59,077 bases of DNA from Flavobacteriales bacterium (GTDB taxonomy: Bacteria > Bacteroidota > Bacteroidia > Flavobacteriales_D > Crocinitomicaceae): contig CANITF010000016.1 of NCBI GenBank assembly GCA_947470515.1, forward strand, positions 1-59,077, in the 5' to 3' direction. Position numbers and translations under genes: made by a program. Below are positions 26,237 through 36,585 of this stretch, piece after piece. The stretch's first letter is position 1; each line of letters begins with the position of its first letter. The notes beneath the pieces are model-generated. The model saw only the letters and a list, made by a program, of their open reading frames with translations. It was not told where the DNA came from and ran no database searches.

Positions 26237-26289
26237 AAAAAAGCCGACCTCGGCCCTTCGATAAACTCAGGGACCGAGAGCGGCTTTTA
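26237..26289. terminator. Bidirectional terminator enclosing a REP-like palindrome
   Basis: Outer stem AAAAGCCG...CGGCTTTT, inner CTCGG...CCGAG, and in the apex CCCT...AGGG around TCGATAAACTC. It lies between convergent genes. The apex resembles the widespread REP word CCCTTCGA(C/T)AA(G/A)CTCAGGG. Confidence 0.8.
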
Positions 26290-26304
26290 ACTTTTGTAAT
26301 CTAA

Positions 26305-27387
26305 TTATTTCTTATAAAAAGGAAGTTTCACCACTTTCGCTTTAATTCCTTTTTCACGAATTTCAATAAATATTTCAGATTCTAATGCTGCATTTTCAAT
26401 TGTAACATAGCCTAATCCAATTCCTAACTTCATAGATGGTGACATTGTTCCAGAAGTAACTTTTCCGATAACTGTGCCGTTTGCATCAATAATAGGGTAG
26501 TCGTGACGCGGAATTCCACGATCAATCATTTCAAAAGCAACTAATTTGCGTTTTACACCTTCTTCTTTTTGTTTCTTCAAAAAGTCTGAGTCAGTAAAAT
26601 CTTTCGTGAATTTTGTAATCCATCCCAATCCAGCTTCCAAAGGTGAAGTTGTATCGTCAATGTCATTTCCATATAAACAGAATCCCATTTCTAAACGCAA
26701 TGTATCACGCGCTGCTAAACCAATTGGTTTAATTCCAAATGATTCACCTGCTTCAAAAACTTTATCCCAAACTTGATTCACATCTTCATTCTTAACGTAG
26801 ATTTCAAATCCACCTGAACCTGTGTAACCCGTTGCCGAAATCATCACATTATCAATACCTGCAAATTTACCTCGTGTAAAAGTATAGTAAACCATGTCTT
26901 TCAAATTCACATCCGTCAATGACTGCATTGCTTCAGCGGCTTTAGGACCTTGAATAGCTAATAAAGAATACTGATCTGATAAATTTTCCATTTCAACACC
27001 AAGATCATTCAAAGACGACATCCAATTCCAATCTTTCTCAATGTTTGAAGCATTTACAACAATGAAAAATTCATTTTGATTAACACGGTAAATAATCAAA
27101 TCATCTACAATTCCTCCTTTACCATTTGGCATACATGTATATTGAGCTTTTCCATCAGCAATAACTGACGCATCATTTGAAGTGAATTTTTGAATTAATG
27201 CTAAGGCATTTGGCCCTCTTAAAACAAATTCACCCATGTGAGAAACATCAAAAACACCAACAGCATTTCTAACTGTATCATGTTCAATATTAACACCTTC
27301 ATATAAAACAGGCATGTTGTAGCCCGCAAAAGGAACCATTTTTGCACCAAGCGCAATGTGTTTGTCAGTTAAAGCAGTATTTTTCAT
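26305..27387 (-). CDS. gcvT: Glycine cleavage system aminomethyltransferase (T protein)
   Basis: Transfers the methylene group from the H-protein aminomethyl-lipoyl arm to tetrahydrofolate, releasing ammonia. It is 360 residues, the usual length. Family blocks: [18 protein letters not shown] (14-31), [11 protein letters not shown] with the conserved Asp, [52 protein letters not shown], and GIPRHDYPI. The H and P proteins are not in this window. It is monocistronic, with a -7 box 18 bases upstream. Confidence 0.96.
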   Translation of the reverse strand: MKNTALTDKHIALGAKMVPFAGYNMPVLYEGVNIEHDTVRNAVGVFDVSHMGEFVLRGPNALALIQKFTSNDASVIADGKAQYTCMPNGKGGIVDDLIIYRVNQNEFFIVVNASNIEKDWNWMSSLNDLGVEMENLSDQYSLLAIQGPKAAEAMQSLTDVNLKDMVYYTFTRGKFAGIDNVMISATGYTGSGGFEIYVKNEDVNQVWDKVFEAGESFGIKPIGLAARDTLRLEMGFCLYGNDIDDTTSPLEAGLGWITKFTKDFTDSDFLKKQKEEGVKRKLVAFEMIDRGIPRHDYPIIDANGTVIGKVTSGTMSPSMKLGIGLGYVTIENAALESEIFIEIREKGIKAKVVKLPFYKK

Positions 27388-27404
27388 TTGATTTAAATTT
27401 TGTC

Positions 27405-27412
27405 CAAAAGTA
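27405..27412 (-). promoter_or_regulatory. -7 box for gcvT
   Basis: TACTTTTG on the minus strand, an exact TAnnTTTG match 18-25 bases before the start codon. Confidence 0.5.
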
Positions 27413-27441
27413 AGTATTAATATAGTGTTTTTGTTGGTTGA

Positions 27442-28581
27442 CTAAAACAATTCCGACAATTCTTTGCCAACAAGGCTTCCAATAGCAACTCCCATTCCTC
27501 CAAGTCGCACTCCAACAGCTATTCTTTCATCAATTTTTTCAATAATTGGCGCTTTAGTTTGACCAACTCCCATTATTCCTGACCAATTGTATTCAATTGA
27601 AAATTGCTGATTGGGAAGAATGACATTTTTCAAAAGATCCGTTAAAACATCTGTTATTTGTGAAGTTGTTTCTAATTTAGTTGTCGTTTCTCCTAGAAAG
27701 TCCAAATTTCTTCCACCTCCTAAAAGAATTCTATCTTCTACATTTCTGAAATAATAATATCCTTGTTGATAATGAAATGTTCCTTTAACTTTTAAATTTT
27801 CGATTGGTGTCGTAACCAGAACTTGTGCTCTTGCAGGATTGATATCTCTGTTTGGTAGAAATTGTTGCGCAAAACCATTCGTGCATATCAAAACATTTCT
27901 AGCTTTCATGTATCCGACAGAAGTTTGTAATCCAATATTGTACAAATTCGATTGTAACGCTTCAACTGAAATCCCGAACAAGCACAAAATCCCTTTTTCA
28001 ATTGCTAATTGATGAAAACGAGTAATCATTTTCCCCGTATTTATTTGTCCTTCTAATCGGTTGAAATAACTCGTTTGCACTCCATTAAATCCAAATGTTG
28101 CCGAACAGTTTTTGTCTTCTAGGTAAACATTCTTTTCGCCTGTTATTTCTTCTATTTTTGCATTTAAATAGGGGAGTTTGGAATTAATTTCTGTAATAGA
28201 ATTTATTTCGTCTGGCATAATTAAATCCCAAGACCCATTAGATTCTAATTCTAAATTATCTTCACCAATAAGTTGTTTTAAATTTTGAAGTCCATTCCAA
28301 CGATTGGCAACTGTTTCCCAAACGTTCGATTCGTTCATTTTTGTTAAATCATCGAGTAATTCGGTAACGCTTCCAAAACAAGCGAAACCAGCATTTTTAC
28401 TGCTCGCACCAGCAGGTAAATAACCTCTTTCAAGAATTAAAATTTTCGCATCAGGATACTTCTTTTTTAACTCAATAGCGGTTGAGAAACCAACTATTCC
28501 AGCACCGATAATTAAAAAATCAACTTCTTCAAAATAAGTTTTCCGTTCCCAATAACTTAATTGTTCAATGTTTAGTAGCAT
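27442..28581 (-). CDS. FAD-dependent amino-acid oxidase-type (DAO) oxidoreductase
   Basis: A 379-residue flavoprotein. The dinucleotide motif IIGAGIVG is at about 24-31, followed by ILILERGYLPAGASSKNAGF (about 50-70), the DAO-family FAD pattern. A second signature, ILLGGGRNLDF, and the C-terminal RLGGMGVAIGSLVGKELSEL close the FAD site. It resembles glycine oxidase/DadA-like enzymes; the amine substrate is unknown. It is transcribed in the same direction as gcvT, about 54 bases upstream. Adjacency to glycine cleavage hints at glycine or sarcosine oxidation, but this is only a suggestion. Confidence 0.82.
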   Translation of the reverse strand: MLLNIEQLSYWERKTYFEEVDFLIIGAGIVGFSTAIELKKKYPDAKILILERGYLPAGASSKNAGFACFGSVTELLDDLTKMNESNVWETVANRWNGLQNLKQLIGEDNLELESNGSWDLIMPDEINSITEINSKLPYLNAKIEEITGEKNVYLEDKNCSATFGFNGVQTSYFNRLEGQINTGKMITRFHQLAIEKGILCLFGISVEALQSNLYNIGLQTSVGYMKARNVLICTNGFAQQFLPNRDINPARAQVLVTTPIENLKVKGTFHYQQGYYYFRNVEDRILLGGGRNLDFLGETTTKLETTSQITDVLTDLLKNVILPNQQFSIEYNWSGIMGVGQTKAPIIEKIDERIAVGVRLGGMGVAIGSLVGKELSELF

Positions 28582-28687
28582 TTTTCAGGTTTTAATTGAA
28601 CATTTTTCGCCATATTTGTATATTAATTAAAACAAATTTAAACCAATTCTGTAACTAGGTGTACAGCGGTTCGTTTAAACGAAAAGT

Positions 28688-31600
28688 ATGAAGTATTTTT
28701 TTCTTATCAGTTTTCTAGTGTTAACGTCAACATTGACGGCACAATCGTTGACTTTTCTATTTAAAGGAACTGTTAATAATTCAGATTTAGGTAAAAATGA
28801 AACCGGTGTTACCGTGTCAATTGTTCAAAACGGAACAATATTAACCACTGCTACAACAGCTTCCAATGGAAAGTACAATTTAAAAGGAAATCCTTCCTAT
28901 TCTTCACCTTTTTCAGTTGTTTTTTCAAAAGCCGGAATGGTTTCTAAAAAGGTAAACTTCAATTTAAATGGTTTAAACGAAGAAGATTTACCTGCAAGTG
29001 CTGAATATCAACCTATTACGGATTTAAGCATGAGTATATTTTCGGAACGGCCAAATATTGATTTTTCGTTTTTAAATACAGAACCAGTTGCAAGTTTCGA
29101 ATGGAATGCAGCAAAAGCGATTCCTGATTTAAATAAAGTTGCATCGGATAAAACAAAAGCCAAAATCGAAAACTTGCTTATGCAAGCTGATAAAGATAAA
29201 GCTGAAAACGAAGCGAAATATCAAGCTGCAATTAAGGAAGGTGAAAGTTTATATTTAGTCCAAAAGAAATACGAAGAAGCTTTAACCAAATACGAAGAAG
29301 CTCTTTCTTACAAACCTAAAGAAGCATTACCTATTCAACGAATTGGAGAATTAGATGCATTGATTGCAGCGAAGAAAAAAGAAGAATTAGCAGTAAATCA
29401 AGCTGATTCAGAATATTTGAATTTAATTAAAGCGGCAGAATTGTTGCGTGATCAAAAGAAATATGATCAAGCAATTGCCAAGTATGAAGAGGCATTAGAG
29501 AAAAAAGACGAACAAGGTCCGAAGGATCAAATCGTTATTATTAAAGGCTTAAAAAAAGAAGCAGATAACCAAGTAAAATATCAAGAAGCGATTTCTTCAG
29601 CAGACATGTTTTACAATCAAAAAAGTTATCTTGCTGCGAAAGAGAAATATAACATCGCTCATACCTTAAAGCCATCAGAGCAGCATCCAATTACTCGACT
29701 TGCTGATATTGAAATAAAACTTGCTGCTAATTCTGCTGCTCAAGAAAAGAAGAAAAAATATGACGAAGCAGTTGAAGCAGCAGATGCTTTATTTGTTGCT
29801 GAGAAATGGGAAGAAGCTAAAACAAAATATACGGAAGCTTTAACCTTTGAAGCTTCAGCAACTTATCCTTTAGAAAAAATTAAAGATTGTAATGATAAGC
29901 TAATATTAATAGCAAAAGAGAAAGAAAAAGCAGATAAAATAGCGAAATTATTGGCAGATGGTGGAATTCTTTTTACAGGTTCTAAATGGAATGAAGCGAA
30001 AGTAAAATACAATGAGGTTTTAGTGCTTGATCCAACAAACGTAGAAGCAAAACAGAAATTAGAGATTATAGCAAATGAATTAGCGAATCAAGCTGATAAA
30101 GCAGCCCAAGACGCGAAATTTACAAAATTAGTTTCTGAAGGAGATTTAGCTGTTAAAGGATTGAAATATGCTGATGCGAAAGCGAAATACGAGCAAGCAT
30201 TGTTAATCAAATCTGATGCAGGTGCTCAAACAAAATTGGATGATGTAATCAAGAAAATTAAAGAACTAGAAGAGAAAGAAGCTTTAGAAGTGAAATTTCA
30301 AGCGTTAAAAGCAGAAGGGTTGAAATTAGCAACAGAGCAACAATGGGTTGATGCTAAGAGTAAATTGAATGAAGCATTGTTAATTAAACAAGATCAAATT
30401 GTTATAGCTAAATTGAAGGAGGTAGATGCTAAAATTGCTGCAAATGAGTCGCTTACAAAATTAGAAAAAGAATATGCTGATCTAATAACTGCAGCAGAAG
30501 GTAAAGAATCTGCGAATGATATTGATGGTGCGATTGCTAAATATAAAGAAGCATCTCTTAAAAAGAGTACCGAACAAAAACCAAAAGATAAAGTCGCAGA
30601 ACTGGAAGCGTTGAAATTAAATAACGCGAAGCAAAAGGAAATTGATGATAATTATAATGCGTCAATGAAAAAAGGGAAGGACCTAATGGCTTTGCAAAAG
30701 TATTTAGATGCAATAAAAGAGTTTAATATAGCAAATTCAATCAAACCAGAAGAAAAAGATCCGGTTGAATTAGCTGCTGAAGCTGAAAGATTGGAAAAAG
30801 CGAAAGGAAATGAAGAAAATGAAAAAATTGAAAAAATATTTACCGTTGCGTTAAAGAAATTTGAGGAGAATGATTATCCTAAATCAAAAGAATTGGCTGA
30901 ACGTTTCTTATCTTTTCGCCCGGACGACCAGAGAGCAAAAGATTTAATTAAAAATATTAATGATTTAGCACTTGCAAACAAAAACTATGCGCTTAAAATG
31001 CAAGAAGCAGAACAACAAGCAATAGCAAAGAATTATTTGAAAGCTATTACTTTGTTTGAACAGGCCAAAGCGATAAAGAATGATGAGACGAAACCGCAAG
31101 AGCGCATTGATGCGCTGAATATACTAATTGCTGACCAATCAAGTCAAGCAGAGAAAGATGCTTTGTACAAAGATTATATGACAAAAGGTGGTTTGAGTCA
31201 AGCAGCTAAAAGTTATGAAATGGCTTTGTCTCATTATCAAAATGCACTTTCTGTTAAAGAAAATGACAGAATAGCGATTGATAAAATTGCTGAAATTCAA
31301 CAAATATTGGATGATATTGCAAACGCTACTTCCAATGAACAAAATAGGAAAAATCAATTTGACGCTTTAATCGTTCAAGCTGATGGAACTTTTGCTTCTG
31401 AAGATTTTGTTTCTTCGAAATCAACTTATGAGAAAGCACTTGAATTGGATAAAAGTAGCACATATGCAAAAGCACAAATTGATGAGTGCATCAGAAGACA
31501 ACGATTGAAAGATCTTTCATTTGCTGATTCTGAATATGAAACAATTATCAAAACAGGTAACGAAATGTTCGATACGAAAAGTTATGATCGAGCGAGAGAC

Positions 31601-33310
31601 AGTTATAATGAGGCACTAGGGATTAGACCTACTGATCCTTATCCTCAAAAGAAATTAGATGAAATTAATGCAATATTAAATCCTGTGATTTCTAAATCTG
31701 CTGTTTTGGAAGATTTAGGTGACCCTTACGATAATTCAATTATGGACGGCTACGCAGCACTCGTTAAAGCTGACGTGGAACGGAAAAATGTGAAAGGGAC
31801 AGCAATGAAAGATCAGTTTGATGCTATTAAAAATGCTGAAAACGAGTTAACTGAATTAAAAGTAATTGAACAACAAGCTACAACAAATGAAATTAATGCT
31901 GTACTAAATACAGTAGGAATGAATGATCAAGCGTTTGAATTAGATAGAAAATTAACAGTTGATGCTTTAAAAGTCGCAGAAGAGGAAATTGCTAAAACAG
32001 ATGCAGAAAATGAATTGTACAAGCATTCTGAGAATTTAAAATCTCAAGAAAATATAAATGCAATCGTTGAATATTCCGCATTAGATTACAATGTGAGAGA
32101 GGCTGTTTATACTGATAATACTGAAATACTCACAACTTACGGAACAAATTATGCTGAGGAATTGCGTTTGAGAAATGAGGCAGAAGCAAATTCAACTTTA
32201 CTTGTGGATAGGAATTTAACAGTGATGAAAGAATACATTCAAGAAGAGAATGCGGGTGATTATGAAGAACGTAAAGTGACTGAAAATGCAGTCAAATCAA
32301 TAGTGAACACTGCTGCAGATATGGAAGTAGCAATTGGTCAAGAAAAGATTTTGGAAAATTTAGAAAGTAAAAGCGAAATTGAAAAAATTGAAATTCTCGT
32401 TGAAGAAAAAGCAATCAATGATTCTCGCTTAGTTCCGGAGAATGTTGTTAGTATCGAAGTAATTGAAGACCAAATTGTTTCTGCCGAAGCTATTCGAACA
32501 GAAAAACAGAATTTGAATTCTGAAGAGATAAATGAAACTGTTGACAGAATTAATATAGCAATTAGCGATGAATCAGCAGTAAGAGATTTAGATCGTCAAA
32601 ATACAACTGAAAAACTTCACGAAGGAAATAATAGTATAGAACAAGCTTCGATTGATGCTTATAATAAAGAGACCATTAAATATTTAAAGAATAAAGCAGT
32701 TATCAATGCTGAAGTTATAAAGAATAGTGGTGTTGAAGAGAAAGCAAATGAGAGCAATGCGATTAATGTTGAAGGCGTAAACATACTGGATAAAAAAGCA
32801 AATGTTGTAAATGATGAAATTGCTTTGAGTGATGATGAAGAGCGTTTGTTAGCGCGGTCAGCAGTTGAGATAATTTCTGCTAATGCTGAAGAATCATCGA
32901 GTACTACTACGAAAAAGCAAGAAAAAAATTCAGCAATAATGACTGATATGAGTCGTACGATAGAAGCTGGAGATGCGAATAACGATCAAAAACAAATTGA
33001 TAAGCATTACGAAACACAAGGGAAATTAAATAACATTAATTCAAATCAACCAGTAAAAGTTAAAATTGCAAATTCATTGGGGCAAGAATATCCTGAAGGT
33101 GTGAGTCAAGAATCATTCACGCAATCTGATGAAAATGGTTTGATGAAAGCAATTATTACACGTAGAATAGTTGTAATTGAAGGACAAGGAAATGTTTATG
33201 TTCGCACCCAAACGTTAGATGCAATTACCTATACAAAAAATGGTGAGCCAACAACTGAATATACTTGGCAGAAACAAACTAGTGGTCCGAATCTTGTGAA
33301 ACACTATTGA
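28688..33310 (+). CDS. Giant secreted TPR-like repeat protein
   Basis: A 1540-residue exported protein. A signal peptide (about 1-18, ending LTAQ) precedes a carboxypeptidase-regulatory-like beta domain (about 20-100, GVTVSIVQNGTILTTATTASNGKYNL). From about 175 to 1010 I count fourteen degenerate helical repeats of 50-70 residues centred on YEEA..KYEEAL..KP, resembling TPRs joined by charged helices. About 1010-1440 is a Glu/Asn/Ala-rich helical region without clear repeats. The last 100 residues are beta-rich (VKIANSLGQEYPEGVSQESF, RRIVVIEGQGNVYVRTQ). No anchoring or T9SS signal is evident. It may be a periplasmic scaffold; the function is unknown. Confidence 0.8.
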   Translation: MKYFFLISFLVLTSTLTAQSLTFLFKGTVNNSDLGKNETGVTVSIVQNGTILTTATTASNGKYNLKGNPSYSSPFSVVFSKAGMVSKKVNFNLNGLNEEDLPASAEYQPITDLSMSIFSERPNIDFSFLNTEPVASFEWNAAKAIPDLNKVASDKTKAKIENLLMQADKDKAENEAKYQAAIKEGESLYLVQKKYEEALTKYEEALSYKPKEALPIQRIGELDALIAAKKKEELAVNQADSEYLNLIKAAELLRDQKKYDQAIAKYEEALEKKDEQGPKDQIVIIKGLKKEADNQVKYQEAISSADMFYNQKSYLAAKEKYNIAHTLKPSEQHPITRLADIEIKLAANSAAQEKKKKYDEAVEAADALFVAEKWEEAKTKYTEALTFEASATYPLEKIKDCNDKLILIAKEKEKADKIAKLLADGGILFTGSKWNEAKVKYNEVLVLDPTNVEAKQKLEIIANELANQADKAAQDAKFTKLVSEGDLAVKGLKYADAKAKYEQALLIKSDAGAQTKLDDVIKKIKELEEKEALEVKFQALKAEGLKLATEQQWVDAKSKLNEALLIKQDQIVIAKLKEVDAKIAANESLTKLEKEYADLITAAEGKESANDIDGAIAKYKEASLKKSTEQKPKDKVAELEALKLNNAKQKEIDDNYNASMKKGKDLMALQKYLDAIKEFNIANSIKPEEKDPVELAAEAERLEKAKGNEENEKIEKIFTVALKKFEENDYPKSKELAERFLSFRPDDQRAKDLIKNINDLALANKNYALKMQEAEQQAIAKNYLKAITLFEQAKAIKNDETKPQERIDALNILIADQSSQAEKDALYKDYMTKGGLSQAAKSYEMALSHYQNALSVKENDRIAIDKIAEIQQILDDIANATSNEQNRKNQFDALIVQADGTFASEDFVSSKSTYEKALELDKSSTYAKAQIDECIRRQRLKDLSFADSEYETIIKTGNEMFDTKSYDRARDSYNEALGIRPTDPYPQKKLDEINAILNPVISKSAVLEDLGDPYDNSIMDGYAALVKADVERKNVKGTAMKDQFDAIKNAENELTELKVIEQQATTNEINAVLNTVGMNDQAFELDRKLTVDALKVAEEEIAKTDAENELYKHSENLKSQENINAIVEYSALDYNVREAVYTDNTEILTTYGTNYAEELRLRNEAEANSTLLVDRNLTVMKEYIQEENAGDYEERKVTENAVKSIVNTAADMEVAIGQEKILENLESKSEIEKIEILVEEKAINDSRLVPENVVSIEVIEDQIVSAEAIRTEKQNLNSEEINETVDRINIAISDESAVRDLDRQNTTEKLHEGNNSIEQASIDAYNKETIKYLKNKAVINAEVIKNSGVEEKANESNAINVEGVNILDKKANVVNDEIALSDDEERLLARSAVEIISANAEESSSTTTKKQEKNSAIMTDMSRTIEAGDANNDQKQIDKHYETQGKLNNINSNQPVKVKIANSLGQEYPEGVSQESFTQSDENGLMKAIITRRIVVIEGQGNVYVRTQTLDAITYTKNGEPTTEYTWQKQTSGPNLVKHY

Positions 33311-33335
33311 ATATGCTTGACTAATGCATATTTTC
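33310..33335 (+). terminator. Weak terminator after the giant repeat gene
   Basis: AATATGC (33310-33316) pairs with GCATATT (33326-33332) around a 9-base loop, followed by TTCTAT. It overlaps the last base of the stop codon. Confidence 0.4.
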
Positions 33336-33482
33336 TATAAAAAAGAATCTTCATTACAAATTAAAGTATAAATGACTATTACGTTTTTTTGTATTGTTAA
33401 AAATAAAAGTTAAATTAGATGGCTAAGTAATTGAAAGCAAACTTATACCGCTATATAACTCAAAATTTTTAAATAAAGAAAT

Positions 33483-34661
33483 ATGAAACGTATCATTCAA
33501 ATTTTAATCATGAATTTTGCTGTTTTAGCACAAGCTCAAACAATTAATTCACCACTTTATAATCCATTAGCACCAGCAGATGTTGACGACAACCTTAACG
33601 TTAATGACATGGCAATCGCTGTGGATAAAGGAAAAATGCCTTTTGTTGTTAAAGTATATGATAAGTCAAATGGGAAATATTTGGTAGGCCCATTAGATGC
33701 CACCCAATATGAAATAAAAAATAAAACAGGTGCATTACAATGGTATTTTTCAAATTCAGTATATAAATATTACGATGTTGATTTATTTAAATCAAAAACA
33801 GATAGATACATGTCGGTAGTGGAGGCATACATGCTTTGTTTATCTCAAAAATATAACTTTGATATTGAAGCATTTACAGGATCAACTAATTGGCCAACAT
33901 ATTATATTAAAGATCAGAAAGAGCATGATGATCAAAGCAAGAAATTGGATGAATTATTTAAGATTATGGAAAGTGAATTTCCTTCTGCTACCAACACTTA
34001 TTTAAACTATAAAAACAACCCTTTTATTTGGGAAGTAATTGCAAGAAACAGAGTTGATTTGTTAGAATGTTTGTCTAAAGTAGATAACCCAAATGTCACA
34101 CAAATGGTGGATTTCTATTTAAAAGAAATAGCATCAGCAAAAACAGCTGCTCAAAATTTTAAAGGTGGAAGTGATGATTTATATAACGCTACGACCTATT
34201 CTCCTATGTTTCGAGCAGTTTCAAAAAAAGCAAGAGAAGAATGGTTTTTAACCCAAAATGGTTGGAATAAAAATCCTGAAACAGTTGCTAAATTTAATCG
34301 TGCATTCGATGAATTAAAATTAATTTGTGAACCCAAAATGAGTCTTTTAAAAATGGATGCTTTTTTATTTAGTAATCATGATGTAGCAAGTGAAACGTTA
34401 ATGAAAGCGTATTTAAAAAATATTGCTGCATTGAAGGTTCATAAAATAGGACTTTCTGAATCTGATTGGATTTATACAAAAAATAATTCAGGCATTCCTC
34501 TTTATCGCTATAAACATGGCGCTATGTGGGTCAGAAATAGTAGTGATGATTATTCTCTTTGTAAAGGTTTGTTTTTTGTTATTCAACAAGAGTATACTGG
34601 AACAGGATATACCAAATCAGTAATTCATGAATACAGTGAAGAACTTAGAGGCTGTCCTTGA
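33483..34661 (+). CDS. Hypothetical secreted protein
   Basis: A 392-residue protein not recognised as a known family. The signal peptide is about 1-19 (MKRIIQILIMNFAVLAQAQ). The mature part has aromatic-rich segments (GALQWYFSNSVYKYYDVDLFK, TNWPTYYIKDQKEHD), a helical middle (about 150-300), and a C-terminal domain with GIPLYRYKHGAMWVRN. It has three Cys in the mature chain. About 170 bases separate it from the giant repeat gene, so it is probably a separate unit. No promoter with a clean -7 box was found. Confidence 0.6.
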   Translation: MKRIIQILIMNFAVLAQAQTINSPLYNPLAPADVDDNLNVNDMAIAVDKGKMPFVVKVYDKSNGKYLVGPLDATQYEIKNKTGALQWYFSNSVYKYYDVDLFKSKTDRYMSVVEAYMLCLSQKYNFDIEAFTGSTNWPTYYIKDQKEHDDQSKKLDELFKIMESEFPSATNTYLNYKNNPFIWEVIARNRVDLLECLSKVDNPNVTQMVDFYLKEIASAKTAAQNFKGGSDDLYNATTYSPMFRAVSKKAREEWFLTQNGWNKNPETVAKFNRAFDELKLICEPKMSLLKMDAFLFSNHDVASETLMKAYLKNIAALKVHKIGLSESDWIYTKNNSGIPLYRYKHGAMWVRNSSDDYSLCKGLFFVIQQEYTGTGYTKSVIHEYSEELRGCP

Positions 34662-34851
34662 TTGTTTTTTCTATTAGTTTGATTCTAATTTAAATTTTGT
34701 TTTTTTCTTAAACTTAAATCAAGCTTTATCTTTTTTTAAATTAAAGACTTAAAGATATGTGGGAAACTAATTCAATTTTCATTGTGTGTAACTCTTTTTG
34801 ATTTACCTCTCTTGCTTATCATTTTCTTTTAATTTCACAAAAAGAAGTTAA

Positions 34852-35223
34852 ATGAAATCAAAAGATTTATTTTTAGCAATCGCAATTACGGGAAGATTGT
34901 TCCTTTCATTTATGATATGCGCATACTTCTGGAAATCCAATGATTTAGTACATTTACAGCAAATTCCAATATCTGTTTTGGCAATGGCAGCCGTTTATAT
35001 TGGATTGCAATTGTTAACAAGGAAGTTATCTCACGTTCAAAATTGGTGGGATTGGGTATATTATTTCGGATTGTTATCTATCATGTTGCCCAATCTTTTA
35101 GCTGACGGATCAAATCAAAAATATTATCATTTTATGTCTGACTTCGGAACAATCTGTCTGATTATTCCAGCAATGATTGATGGTTGGAACTTAATTTTGA
35201 AATTTCTAAAAGGAAATAAATGA
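34852..35223 (+). CDS. Small integral membrane protein
   Basis: A 123-residue protein with about four hydrophobic helices (around 7-26, 40-55, 67-83, 95-117). Trp-rich loops (NWWDWVYYFG) are notable. No family was recognised; it has the look of small Bacteroidota membrane proteins of unknown role. It overlaps the mpl start by 4 bases (ATGA), so the two are translationally coupled, which suggests but does not prove a cell-wall connection. Confidence 0.65.
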   Translation: MKSKDLFLAIAITGRLFLSFMICAYFWKSNDLVHLQQIPISVLAMAAVYIGLQLLTRKLSHVQNWWDWVYYFGLLSIMLPNLLADGSNQKYYHFMSDFGTICLIIPAMIDGWNLILKFLKGNK

Positions 35224-36581
35224 ATATACATTTTATTGCAATAGGAGGTAGTGCAATGCATAATTTAGCAATTGCATTAAGTAGAAAAGGGGATGTTGTT
35301 ACTGGATCTGATGATGAAATATTTGAACCTTCAAAAGCTCGTTTATTGAAACAGGGAATTTTGCCTTCAACAATTGGTTGGGACGCAACTAGAATTTCTG
35401 CAAATATTAATGCTGTTATTCTTGGAATGCATGCACGAGAAGATAATCCGGAGTTGTTACGTGCAAAAGAATTGAGTATTCCAGTTTATTCTTATCCAGA
35501 ATATTTATACGAACAAAGCAAGAATAAAATTCGAGTTGTGATAGGCGGAAGTCATGGTAAAACAACAATTACATCGATGATTTTACATGTTGTCAATGAA
35601 CTTGGTTTGGATGTTGATTATATGGTCGGAGCACAATTAGAAGGCTATGATTGCATGGTGAAATTGACTGATAAAGCTCCTATCATGCTGTTAGAAGGAG
35701 ACGAATACTTGAGTTCACCAATTGACCGAAGACCTAAATTCCATTTGTACAAGCCGAATATTGCAATTATAAGTGGTATTGCTTGGGACCATATTAATGT
35801 GTTTCCAACTTTTGAAAATTATTTAGATCAGTTTGATATCTTTTGTTCGCTCATTGAGACAAATGGAACATTGATTTATAATACGGAAGATGAAGAAGTA
35901 TTAAAATTAGGAGAAAAGTATAAGTCTACAATTAATTCAATTCCTTATAAAACTCCAACGTATGAAGTAACAGTTGAAGGAACACGTTTGTTTTTTGACA
36001 ATGAGATTTATAATTTAAAGATTTTTGGAGGACATAATTTGCAAAATCTGATGGGCGCGATGCGTGTCGGTGAAGCAATGGGAATAGAACCAACCGATTT
36101 TTTAAAGGCGAGTCAATCTTTTACGGGAGCTGGAAAACGACTTCAAAAAGTCGCCGAAAATGGAACTTTTACCATGTTTAAAGATTTTGCACATTCGCCC
36201 TCAAAATTAAAAGCTACGACAAAAGCGGTAAAAGAGCAATTTGCTAGTCGACATGTCGTTGCTTGTATGGAATTGCATACGTTTTCATCATTGAAGAAAG
36301 AATTTTTGCCACACTATTTAGGTGCAATGGAAGCGGCTGATGAAGCTGTTGTATATTATAGTCCAGAAGTTGTGAAACACAAAAAACTCGAACCGATTTC
36401 AAAAGAATTGGTTGAAAATGGATTTGGTGGAAATGTTCTTGTGTTGAATGATACCAAAGAAGTCAGCGATTTTATTCATTCAAAAAAGTGGAATAACTCC
36501 GTATTATTAATGATGTCTTCTGGAAATTTTGACGGAATAAACTATGAAGCGTTGGGAGAAGAGTTAGCGAATAATTGCTAA
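35220..36581 (+). CDS. mpl: UDP-N-acetylmuramate:L-Ala-gamma-D-Glu-meso-DAP ligase (peptidoglycan recycling)
   Basis: Mur-ligase family enzyme of 453 residues that joins a recycled murein tripeptide to UDP-MurNAc. The N-terminal dinucleotide-like motif reads HFIAIGGSAMHNLAIAL (4-20), as in Mpl/MurC. The ATP-binding loop is GGSHGKTT (109-116). Mur blocks LEGDEY, SGIAWDHINVFPT and GGHNLQNLMGA follow, then KDFAHSPSKLKAT with the His-Ser pattern typical of Mpl. MurC proper would normally lie in the dcw cluster, so Mpl is preferred over MurC. Its upstream partner is a small membrane protein. Confidence 0.88.
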   Translation: MNIHFIAIGGSAMHNLAIALSRKGDVVTGSDDEIFEPSKARLLKQGILPSTIGWDATRISANINAVILGMHAREDNPELLRAKELSIPVYSYPEYLYEQSKNKIRVVIGGSHGKTTITSMILHVVNELGLDVDYMVGAQLEGYDCMVKLTDKAPIMLLEGDEYLSSPIDRRPKFHLYKPNIAIISGIAWDHINVFPTFENYLDQFDIFCSLIETNGTLIYNTEDEEVLKLGEKYKSTINSIPYKTPTYEVTVEGTRLFFDNEIYNLKIFGGHNLQNLMGAMRVGEAMGIEPTDFLKASQSFTGAGKRLQKVAENGTFTMFKDFAHSPSKLKATTKAVKEQFASRHVVACMELHTFSSLKKEFLPHYLGAMEAADEAVVYYSPEVVKHKKLEPISKELVENGFGGNVLVLNDTKEVSDFIHSKKWNNSVLLMMSSGNFDGINYEALGEELANNC

Positions 36582-36585
36582 AAGA

